64,000 nt of DNA from Mucilaginibacter sp. Its GTDB lineage: Bacteria > Bacteroidota > Bacteroidia > Sphingobacteriales > Sphingobacteriaceae. The position numbers and the translations under genes are program-made. Positions 1-6,149 of the stretch are shown piece by piece; within the stretch, counting starts at the first letter, position 1, and the number at the start of each line of letters is the position of its first letter. The stretch spans positions 21,061-85,060 of the forward strand of contig JAQBOV010000017.1 in NCBI GenBank assembly GCA_028287895.1. Reading direction: 5' to 3'. The notes below the pieces were generated by a model that was not told the origin of the DNA, searched no databases, and saw only the letters and a list, made by a program, of their open reading frames with translations.

Positions 1-153
1 AGCCATGCTTATTGACCCCGTTTCAGCAATGCGTTCAAGTAATTCTACCGGCCCGGGCCCAAAGAAACGGCCATTATCAGATTCAAGCCATAAACTGCCG
101 TTAACCTTTATGCGAACATTTCGTATTAAAATATCTTTCAGTGATTTGGTCAT
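1..153 (-). CDS. ModE/LysR-type winged-helix regulator, 3' end outside window
   Basis: The minus strand from an ATG at 153 is open to the window edge and gives 51 residues. They read as a short beta-like segment (IRNVRIKVNGSLWLE) followed by GRFFGPGPVELLERIAETGS, which is the N-terminal pattern of the ModE-type winged-helix domain (the GPG-x3-LLE-x-I-x2-TGSIS signature). Such proteins bind DNA, often in molybdate or metal-responsive control. The helix-turn-helix recognition part and any ligand domain are beyond position 1, so the ligand cannot be judged. The match rests on memory of the family pattern only. Confidence 0.7.
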   Translation of the reverse strand, partial: MTKSLKDILIRNVRIKVNGSLWLESDNGRFFGPGPVELLERIAETGSISMA

Positions 154-216
154 TATTCTGCTTCCTTAAACTTTCTGACAAATTATCTTTGAATATAATA
201 AAGAAATTTCAAGACA

Positions 217-453
217 ATGAAAAAAATGACAGTTGGTGAGTTTAAAACTCATTTTTCTGATGTAATTGAACAGATAAAATCGGGCGAAACAATAGCTGTA
301 ACTTTTGGCAAAAAAAAAGAGATGATAGGCTATTTTCTTCCGGAAATTCCTTAACCAAATACCAAAGGCAAACCAGGCATCCTGGAGGGAAAGGCATCGG
401 TTGTTTTTCACCCGGATTTCAAAATGACCGACGAAGAATTTTTAGGATTATGA
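217..453 (+). pseudogene. Phd/YefM-like antitoxin broken by an in-frame stop
   Basis: The frame from ATG 217 reads MTVGEFKTHFSDVIEQIKSG, the typical start of a Phd/YefM-family antitoxin (DNA-binding and toxin-neutralising half of a type II toxin-antitoxin pair). A TAA at 352-354 stops it after 45 residues. The same frame continues without any shift to TGA 451-453 and still encodes the family's C-terminal pattern (GILEGKASVVFHPDFKMTDE). One base change therefore seems to have inactivated a 78-residue protein. The 45-residue product would retain the DNA-binding half and lose the toxin-binding tail. The next ORF starts inside its stop codon, the usual overlap for such pairs. Confidence 0.75.
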
Positions 454-588
454 ATTACTTGCTTGGATACCCATACACTCATTTGGGCTATTACCGAAAA
501 AAGAAGACTATCTGCTTTTGCACGGCAAACCAGAAAATATGGGCAATATGATCGGCACCGTCCTTGCCTATATTTATTTGTGGCTTAG
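450..588 (+). pseudogene. PIN-domain (VapC-like) toxin remnant, frameshifted and truncated
   Basis: An ATG at 450 overlaps the antitoxin stop (ATGA) and reads MNYLL. One extra base at about 465 then shifts the frame, after which DTHTLIWAITEKRRLS follows. Joined, MNYLLDTHTLIWAI is the classic first strand of a PIN-domain ribonuclease, with the metal-binding Asp. Resemblance ends about 20 residues later and the frame stops at TAG 586-588, so the remaining acidic residues of the nuclease centre are missing. The gene is dead twice over, by frameshift and by loss of roughly the last 100 residues. The family is known; the decay is seen directly. Confidence 0.75.
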
Positions 589-622
589 TAAAATCGAATT
601 TATTCACTGTATCCCTTTAACT

Positions 623-654
623 AAAAAACCCCCGAATTGTTACATACGGGGGTT
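623..654 (-). terminator. Rho-independent terminator of tRNA-Leu(TAG)
   Basis: Read on the minus strand, AACCCCCG pairs with CGGGGGTT around a 12-nt loop and is followed by a run of T. It starts 4 nt after the tRNA discriminator base. Confidence 0.8.
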
Positions 655-657
655 ATG

Positions 658-739
658 TGCGGAAGAAGGGACTCGAACCCCCACGCCTCGCGGCGCCAGA
701 TCCTAAGTCTGGTGCGGCTACCAATTACGCCACTTCCGC
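658..739 (-). tRNA. tRNA-Leu (anticodon TAG)
   Basis: On the minus strand the acceptor arms GCGGAAG and CTTCCGC pair, the D-loop and TTCGAGTCC T-loop are present, and the anticodon stem CCAGA/TCTGG encloses CTTAGGA, giving anticodon TAG (Leu, CUA codons). A long variable arm fits class II leucine tRNA. CCA is not encoded: after the discriminator A the sequence continues CATAA. Confidence 0.93.
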
Positions 740-760
740 AGTTAGGATTTTAAGAGTCGG

Positions 761-768
761 CAAAGATA
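761..768 (-). promoter_or_regulatory. -7 element for tRNA-Leu(TAG)
   Basis: The minus strand reads TATCTTTG, an exact match to the Bacteroidota TAnnTTTG -7 element, 21 nt upstream of the mature tRNA 5' end. No clear -33 TTTG box is seen at the expected spacing. Confidence 0.55.
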
Positions 769-791
769 ATTATTTATACGGATTTCACAGA

Positions 792-1592
792 TTATTTTTG
801 TGATTTCAGCGATTGAAGTTCATTTTGGAGTTTCTCAAAGTAAGACGGCGCATGTAGTAATCTGCTGCCATACCATGAAAACAGCTCACCATCAACCAGT
901 TTGATAATACTCTCGGGCAAAATGGCTTTAAATTCCGCGATATGCTTTTCTTTGAAGGGATAAGGCTCTGAGGAGAGTAATACCAGCTCAGGCTTAACAG
1001 AGATTAATTGTTCAGCGGTTACTTCGGGATATCTTGCTGCATCAAAAACATTGGTAAAACCACATTTTTGAAGCATATCGTCAATAAAAGTACCCCTAGC
1101 CGCTGTAATATAGGGTTTGCGCCAAATTAAATAAGCAACCCGCAAACCTTTTGATTTTATGTTAAGCGCATCAAAACCAAAACGGACAGATCGAATTAAT
1201 TTTTCAGCTTCCGTATTTTTTCCAATCAGTTCCCCTACCCGCTTTATCATTTCGGTCGCCCCATCAAGGTCGGCAATGTTGCTCATCCAAACCGGAAATA
1301 GTTCCATCAGCTCTTCCACCTGGCTGCGTTCGTTCTCCTCCTTGTTGCCGATGATCAGGTCGGGCATTAATTCTTTTATTAAATTGATATTTAATGCCTT
1401 GGTTCCACCAATCTTCGATTTTAATTTAACCTTATCAAAAGGATGAATACAGAATTTGGTTATACCAATGATCTCGTTATATAATCCAAGGTCAAATAAT
1501 AATTCGGTTTGTGAGGGTACTAAGGATATAATTCTTTTTGGCGTGGATAGCACTTCCACGGAGCGATTCATTTGGTCTTGATATACTGGCAT
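792..1592 (-). CDS. Helical-backbone metal receptor / BtuF-like binding protein
   Basis: The 266-residue product has the periplasmic-binding-protein fold of BtuF/FhuD-type receptors: IISLVPSQTELLFDLGL near residue 20, a KIGGTKALNINLIKELMPDLII stretch, a central helix, and a C-terminal lobe with EVTAEQLISVKPELVLLSSEPYPF. These proteins bind cobalamin, haem or iron chelates for ABC import. No signal peptide or lipobox is visible, so it may act in the cytoplasm or not be a classical importer subunit. No permease or ATPase lies beside it. It starts 6 nt after the sugar transferase stop, suggesting cotranscription. The ligand is unknown. Confidence 0.8.
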   Translation of the reverse strand: MPVYQDQMNRSVEVLSTPKRIISLVPSQTELLFDLGLYNEIIGITKFCIHPFDKVKLKSKIGGTKALNINLIKELMPDLIIGNKEENERSQVEELMELFPVWMSNIADLDGATEMIKRVGELIGKNTEAEKLIRSVRFGFDALNIKSKGLRVAYLIWRKPYITAARGTFIDDMLQKCGFTNVFDAARYPEVTAEQLISVKPELVLLSSEPYPFKEKHIAEFKAILPESIIKLVDGELFSWYGSRLLHAPSYFEKLQNELQSLKSQK

Positions 1593-1598
1593 ACGGTA

Positions 1599-2279
1599 TT
1601 AATACGCGTTCTTATCTCCTTTTAGCGTGATCCAAAAGGTAAGAAAAATAATTTTAAGATCGAGCAGGAACGACCAGTTTTTCAGATACCAAACATCAGC
1701 GTCCACACGTTTCAGCATTGCTTCAGCAGTTTTCACCTCGCCGCGCAGACCGCGTATTTGCGCCCAGCCGGTAATTCCCGGCCTCAGCAAATGTCTTGCT
1801 TTAAACTTTTCAGTTAACTGTGAATATTCTTCGGTATGGCTTAACATATGCGGCCTGGGCCCTACAATAGACATGTTGCCGATTAGCACATTAAAAAATT
1901 GCGGCAATTCGTCCAAACTGGTTTTACGCATAAAGGCCCCGATTCTTGTAATGCGATAGTCATCCCGCGTGGCCTGCTTTTTATCAGCATCGTCATTAAC
2001 TCTCATACTCCTGAATTTATAACACTTAAAGTGCGTGTCATTCCGCCCGGTACGTATTTGTGCAAAAAATACCGGCCCTTTGGATTCTAGTTTTATCAGC
2101 AAGGCTAGTATGGGGTACAGCCAGCTAAAAACGAACACAATGATGAATAATGAAAAAAGAATATCGAATAATCTTTTAAAGGATTTCGCAAACATAAATA
2201 TCATAGGGTATCTTATTGCACTACGCCGCCTTTCTCTGAATCGTTGTCTGCAGGTGTAAATATTCCAAGGCGACTGCAT
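1599..2279 (-). CDS. Undecaprenyl-phosphate sugar transferase (WcaJ/PglC-like catalytic domain)
   Basis: This is the catalytic domain of bacterial polyprenyl sugar-phosphate transferases. One hydrophobic re-entrant/TM helix (about residues 33-62) is followed by the conserved core KGPVFFAQIRTG, CYKFRSM, RKTSLDELPQFFNVLIGNMSIVGPRP and GITGWAQIRG, with a C-terminal ENWS-like WYLKNWSFLLDLKIIF. It would attach the first sugar phosphate to the lipid carrier for exopolysaccharide. Close Bacteroidota homologues often have an extra four-helix and CoA-binding-like N-terminus of about 250 residues; here only a short basic stretch precedes the domain, so this is a minimal form or a truncated gene. The true start could be Met26 (2204) or Met29 (2195). 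Confidence 0.88.
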   Translation of the reverse strand: MQSPWNIYTCRQRFRERRRSAIRYPMIFMFAKSFKRLFDILFSLFIIVFVFSWLYPILALLIKLESKGPVFFAQIRTGRNDTHFKCYKFRSMRVNDDADKKQATRDDYRITRIGAFMRKTSLDELPQFFNVLIGNMSIVGPRPHMLSHTEEYSQLTEKFKARHLLRPGITGWAQIRGLRGEVKTAEAMLKRVDADVWYLKNWSFLLDLKIIFLTFWITLKGDKNAY

Positions 2280-2434
2280 TATTTTTTCTCATCATAGAGA
2301 TATGATGAAACAGATATGTTATAAACAGGATGAGTCGTTATTCTTAATTTTAATCCTATTAAATGTATATTGTACAAATAAGAAAGCGGATATGAAACCA
2401 ATAACAATATTTTTATAACAAATCAATTAAACCT

Positions 2435-3185
2435 ATGCGCCTTTTTACGAAATTTTTCCCTCCAAGAATTAAAGGTTTTTATAAAACCAAAAAGTTCTTT
2501 AAAAACAAAAATGGTATTGAAATCGGCGGCCCGAGTGCCATTTTTGCCGGGAAAAAATATATACCGGTATACCCTTTGATAAAACGACTGGACGGGGTAA
2601 ACTTCAGTACAAATACCATTTGGGAGAACACCATCCTTGAAGGACCGACTTATTATTATGACAGCAAACGTTATTATGACAGCAAACGCTGTCCCGGACA
2701 TCAGTACATCAAAGAAGGGACCCATTTGGACTCGATTGCGGATGGCATCTATGATTTTGTATTATCAAGCCATAGCCTGGAGCATATAGCTAACCCCATA
2801 AAAGCCATGAAGGAATGGCTCAGAATACTAAAAAAGGTGGTATCATCAGCAATCCTGCCCGATAAAATATACACTTTTGATCATAGAAACCGGTAACCAC
2901 CTTTGAACATCTGCTGGATGATTATCAAAATAGGTATCATGGAAGATGATTTGACCCATGTTGAGGAAATACTTTCACTGCATGACAGGGATATGGATGC
3001 CGGCTTGATTGAGAAAGACCAATTCCCGGCACGCTGTTTAAACAACATCAATAACCGTTGTTTGCACCACCATGTTTTCGATATCGGCCTGCTGAAGAAA
3101 ATTTATGCCTATTTAAATCTTGAAGTGATTATCAACTGATTCTTCAACTAATTTTAACCACATCATCGTAGGTATTAAACGTTAA
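2435..3185 (+). pseudogene. SAM-dependent methyltransferase-like pseudogene, three frameshifts
   Basis: The first frame (2435-2896) encodes GIEIGGPSAIF (SAM-binding loop-like) and YDFVLSSHSLEHIANP, typical of class I methyltransferases of surface-polysaccharide loci. At about 2888 the frame shifts to one reading KPVTTFEHLLDDYQNRYHG, then shifts again near 2940 to EDDLTHVEEILSLHD and CLHHHVFDIGLLKKIYAYLN, and a third shift near 3126 gives NFNHIIVGIKR with a stop at 3183-3185. All four pieces are collinear parts of one protein of about 245 residues. An 18-bp tandem duplication is also present inside the first part. Whether this is real decay or assembly error cannot be told from sequence alone, but neighbours are intact. 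Confidence 0.8.
2653..2688 (+). repeat. 18-bp exact in-frame tandem duplication
   Basis: The unit TTATTATGACAGCAAACG occurs twice in direct succession (2653-2670, 2671-2688) and duplicates the residues YYDSKR in the methyltransferase pseudogene. It looks like a recent slippage event. Confidence 0.9.
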
Positions 3186-3225
3186 ATTTCCGGCATGTAC
3201 CAAAAGAAATATTTTGACGGTCTGA

Positions 3226-4158
3226 TCAATTATAGATTTGGTAAACTCCATCGATATTTCTTTTTACCGCAGATCCAACCAAAACAGTCGCTATTTTTTT
3301 GTCTATCATTAATTGTTCAGCCTGACTGATATATTCATCCGGGTCGACGATTACGGGATCGGCAGTCATCATTTCACTGATCACCAATTGTGATGTGTCC
3401 GGGTTACGTACCAGCGCCCTGCGCAGGTCACCGTCAGTTATAACACCTTCTATGCTATCGGCGCTGCCAACTATAACCAGGCCCAGTTTCCCTTCCGACA
3501 TACACAACAGCATCTCAGTAAACGATGCATTCTTATCAATATAAGGCAAATTGTCTTTGCGCATCAGGTCTTTAACCTTCACCAGCAGCTTGCGGCCAAG
3601 GCTTCCACCGGGGTGAAACCTTGCAAAATCCTCCTGCTGAAATTGTCTGGCTTCCATCAGGGCAACTGCCAAAGCATCACCCATCACCAAGGTAGCGGTG
3701 GTTGATGAAGTGGGTGCCAATTCCAGCGGACAAGCTTCGCGGGTAATACAAACATTCAGATGGTGGTCACTATTTTTGGCGATTGTGGAATCGGGACTGC
3801 CGGTAATACTGATGATGCTGTTTTTGTTCCATTTTAAAAATGGAATGATCTTAAGTACCTCATCAGTTTCACCTGAATAAGAGATAAGGATAACGAGGTC
3901 ATTCGGTTCAACCATACCCAGATCGCCATGAAAAGCCTCACCTGGATGCAGGAAAAAGCTGGGCGTACCGGTACTTGCAAGTGTGGCCGCGATTTTTCTG
4001 CCGATAAGGCCCGACTTACCAACGCCGGCAATAATTAATTTGCCTTTTGAGCTTAATATTGCCTCTATGGCGGCTGTAAATTCGTTGCCAATGGCGCCAG
4101 CTACTTCCTTAAGCGCCCCAATTTCAATATCAAATACTCTTTTGGCTATCTCATTCAT
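3226..4158 (-). CDS. kdsD: D-arabinose 5-phosphate isomerase (KpsF/GutQ family)
   Basis: The 310-residue protein has an N-terminal SIS domain (LIIAGVGKSGLIGRKIAATLASTGTPS, then HPGEAFHGDLGMV and ISYSGETDEV) followed by RFHPGGSLGRKLL and two CBS domains, the usual KdsD layout. It converts ribulose 5-phosphate to arabinose 5-phosphate, the first committed step towards Kdo of lipopolysaccharide, in the cytoplasm. ATG 4158 is chosen over the upstream TTG at 4179. It follows kdsA by 74 nt on the same strand, so the two Kdo genes probably form an operon. Confidence 0.93.
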   Translation of the reverse strand: MNEIAKRVFDIEIGALKEVAGAIGNEFTAAIEAILSSKGKLIIAGVGKSGLIGRKIAATLASTGTPSFFLHPGEAFHGDLGMVEPNDLVILISYSGETDEVLKIIPFLKWNKNSIISITGSPDSTIAKNSDHHLNVCITREACPLELAPTSSTTATLVMGDALAVALMEARQFQQEDFARFHPGGSLGRKLLVKVKDLMRKDNLPYIDKNASFTEMLLCMSEGKLGLVIVGSADSIEGVITDGDLRRALVRNPDTSQLVISEMMTADPVIVDPDEYISQAEQLMIDKKIATVLVGSAVKRNIDGVYQIYN

Positions 4159-4232
4159 CAGGTTGTAAGTTATACGCAATACGTTTAATGCATTTTTATA
4201 CGTACAACGTAAAACGTCACACGTAAAACCTG

Positions 4233-5012
4233 TTAGGCTAATAAAGGTTTAATCATCTCTTCCAACTCATGCAGCCTGACCATATTTGGCCCATCGCTTA
4301 AAGCGTGGTCAGGATCTGGGTGTGCTTCCATAAAGTAACCATCAGCGCCAAAAGCTTTAGCTGCCAGCGCCATCATCGGCACAAAGGTACGGTCGCCACC
4401 GGTTTTGCCGCCTGCTCCGCCCGGGCGCTGTACAGAATGGGTACAATCCATACAAACCGGGTAGCCAAACTTCTTCATATCATAAATATTCCTGAAATCC
4501 ACTGCCAGGTTATTATAACCATACGTATTACCGCGCTCGGTCAGAACCACTTGCTCGTTACCGGCTTCAACTATCTTTTGTGCAGGGTAAAACATATCTT
4601 GCCCCGAAAGAAATTGCGCCTTTTTCACGTTCACAACTTTTCCCGTTTTTGCCGCAGCAACCAGCAAGTCTGTTTGACGGCATAAAAAAGCAGGTATCTG
4701 TAGAATATCAACCACCTGGGCTGCAATTGCCGCCTGGTATGGCTCATGAATGTCTGTAGTGACGGGCAATCCGAAACGCTCCTTTACTTTTTGCAGCATT
4801 TCCATTCCCTTTTCAATACCCGGTCCCCGGTAGGAATGGATAGAGGTACGGTTAGCCTTATCAAACGATGATTTAAAAACCACGGTTACAGGGTATTTCT
4901 GGCCAATTTCGGCGACCTTTTCGGCAACTGTATAAAGCAACTCCTGATTTTCCATTACACAGGGGCCCAATATAAAGAACGGCTTCTGCCGTATTTGATC
5001 AAACAAACTCAT
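4233..5012 (-). CDS. kdsA: 3-deoxy-8-phosphooctulonate (Kdo-8-P) synthase
   Basis: The TIM-barrel enzyme condenses arabinose 5-phosphate with phosphoenolpyruvate. Visible family motifs are FFILGPCVMEN, VFKSSFDKANRTS, SYRGPGIEKGMEMLQ, TDIHEPYQA, DILQIPAFLCRQTDLL, NVKKAQFLSG, ERGNTYGYNNLAVD, CMDCTHSVQ and the C-terminal EAHPDPDHALSDGPN. Asn in NVKKAQ together with the CDCTHS-type motif leaves metal dependence open. ATG 5012 is preferred over TTG 5018 because family members begin near FDQIRQKPFF. A CATCTTTG element ends 3 nt before this ATG, so the mRNA may be leaderless. Confidence 0.95.
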   Translation of the reverse strand: MSLFDQIRQKPFFILGPCVMENQELLYTVAEKVAEIGQKYPVTVVFKSSFDKANRTSIHSYRGPGIEKGMEMLQKVKERFGLPVTTDIHEPYQAAIAAQVVDILQIPAFLCRQTDLLVAAAKTGKVVNVKKAQFLSGQDMFYPAQKIVEAGNEQVVLTERGNTYGYNNLAVDFRNIYDMKKFGYPVCMDCTHSVQRPGGAGGKTGGDRTFVPMMALAAKAFGADGYFMEAHPDPDHALSDGPNMVRLHELEEMIKPLLA

Positions 5013-5136
5013 GCACAAAGATGCAATTTTTTAGCCTCACCCCAACGCCTCTCCGGTACAGCGGGGCTTTTTTATAAAAAATTTCTATAAAAATAAAGTC
5101 TCCGCCTGCTGTGGAGATTTCAAGGAGGCTTTTTCC

Positions 5137-5144
5137 TAACTTTG
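5137..5144 (+). promoter_or_regulatory. -7 element of hscB, probably leaderless
   Basis: TAACTTTG matches the Bacteroidota TAnnTTTG box exactly and ends 5 nt before the hscB ATG (5150). Transcription would begin at or next to the start codon. Confidence 0.6.
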
Positions 5145-5149
5145 CTCCC

Positions 5150-5677
5150 ATGATCAATTACTTCGAGTTTTATGGGATACCCGAATCATTTCATCCTGAT
5201 GTTGCATTGCTGAAAAAAAATTTCTATGAGCTGAGCAAGCAATACCACCCCGATTTTTATGCTAACGAGGCAGACGAAAAGCAACAGGAAATTCTGGAAC
5301 TGTCTACTATCAACAATAAAGCCTGGCAAACGTTGAGCGACCCCGCCAAACGCCTTGAATATATTCTACGCCAGCGTGAATTGCTGGTCGATGGCGCCAA
5401 ACCTGCCCTTCCTGGAGGTTTTTTGATGGAGATGATGGACATTAACGAGCGCTTAATGGAAATTGACGATGCAGACCAGTTGGCTGAAATTAATGCAGAA
5501 GTGCTCGCTATCGATGATGATATCAGCCATAAACTGCATAAATTAACTGTAGGTTACTCTCAACTGGATGATACAGCAAAAGAAAGCCGGCTGAATGAAA
5601 TTTTAGATATTTACTATAGACAAAAATATTTGTTGCGGATTAAAGAGAGTTTAAATACATTTGCAACCCGGTTTTGA
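5150..5677 (+). CDS. hscB: Fe-S cluster assembly co-chaperone HscB
   Basis: The 175-residue protein has an N-terminal J domain (NYFEFYGIPESFHPDVALLKKNF, then YHPDFY with the HPD triad) and a C-terminal three-helix domain typical of HscB/Jac1, which carries IscU to the HscA chaperone. The start at 5150 gives the family's usual N-terminus; an upstream Met at 5111 lies before the promoter. The rest of the isc system is not in the window. A tRNA promoter is embedded in its 3' end. Confidence 0.9.
   Translation: MINYFEFYGIPESFHPDVALLKKNFYELSKQYHPDFYANEADEKQQEILELSTINNKAWQTLSDPAKRLEYILRQRELLVDGAKPALPGGFLMEMMDINERLMEIDDADQLAEINAEVLAIDDDISHKLHKLTVGYSQLDDTAKESRLNEILDIYYRQKYLLRIKESLNTFATRF
5656..5663 (+). 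promoter_or_regulatory. -7 element for tRNA-Leu(CAA) inside hscB
   Basis: TACATTTG matches TAnnTTTG, with a TTG at 5633-5635 twenty bases upstream. It lies in the last codons of hscB and about 42 nt before the tRNA. Confidence 0.45.
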
Positions 5678-5705
5678 ACGAACTAATCCACCGTTCAATT
5701 AAAAC

Positions 5706-5789
5706 GCCCAGATGGCGGAATCGGTAGACGCGTTGGTCTCAAACACCAATAACTTCACGGTTGTGCCGGTTCGACCCCGGCTCTGGGTA
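5706..5789 (+). tRNA. tRNA-Leu (anticodon CAA)
   Basis: Acceptor GCCCAGA pairs with TCTGGGT (one G-T pair). The D-arm GGCGGAATCGGTAGACGC, anticodon stem TTGGT/ACCAA with loop CTCAAAC (anticodon CAA, UUG codons), a long variable arm and the T-loop TTCGACC are present. It is class II; the 3' CCA is not fully encoded (ACCG). Confidence 0.94.
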
Positions 5790-5803
5790 CCGAAAAGCAA
5801 ATA

Positions 5804-5837
5804 AAAAGTCCTAATAATCAAATTATTAGGACTTTGC
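5804..5837. terminator. Bidirectional terminator after tRNA-Leu(CAA)
   Basis: AAAGTCCTAATAAT and ATTATTAGGACTTT form a 14-bp perfect stem with a 2-nt loop. Flanking A and T tracts allow termination from both sides: the tRNA on plus and the sulfatase/rhodanese-remnant unit on minus. Confidence 0.85.
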
Positions 5838-6126
5838 TTTTTATAAATATAAACGAACTCCGGAATCTGTGCTTAAGACGATAGCATTTTTTAGGAATTT
5901 GCGCAAACTCGTCAGGTGAGCGTGCATCAATAATTTGCGGCTGTTTCGATTGATTTACCCCGGCTTCCGTCTCATCAATACATGGTTTAATCTGATTTTG
6001 CTGCCCCTTTGCCTGCATGCACAGGATCATAAGATAGATCATAACAATCGAATTAAGCTTTTCATGTTTTTTTATTGAGCCGATGACCTGCGGCTGGGCC
6101 ATAACAGCCAGCAGCAGGTATACCAT
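5818..6126 (-). pseudogene. Secreted rhodanese-domain protein, 3' truncated remnant
   Basis: The open frame has a hydrophobic export signal ending near MQAKGQQNQ (likely start Met29, position 6042) and then QIIDARSPDEFAQ, the start of a rhodanese (sulfurtransferase) domain (usual form IIDVRTPEEFAxGH). After FAQ all resemblance stops, the remaining 27 residues are basic and unlike the family, and the stop codon lies inside the tRNA-Leu terminator hairpin. The active-site Cys loop is therefore absent. It lies just downstream of the sulfatase on the same strand and may once have been the last gene of that unit. A short functional secreted peptide cannot be excluded. Confidence 0.6.
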
Positions 6127-6149
6127 TCTTATTTTTTTTTCATATTTAA

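Noticed and set aside
5040..5085. CCCC...GGGG followed by a T run between kdsA and hscB
   Set aside because: Stem of only about 4-5 bp with a long loop, and no plus-strand gene ends before it.
5706..6126. Prophage or island attachment site at tRNA-Leu(CAA)
   Set aside because: No direct repeat of the tRNA 3' end and no integrase nearby; xerD at 47-48 kb looks like the housekeeping enzyme.
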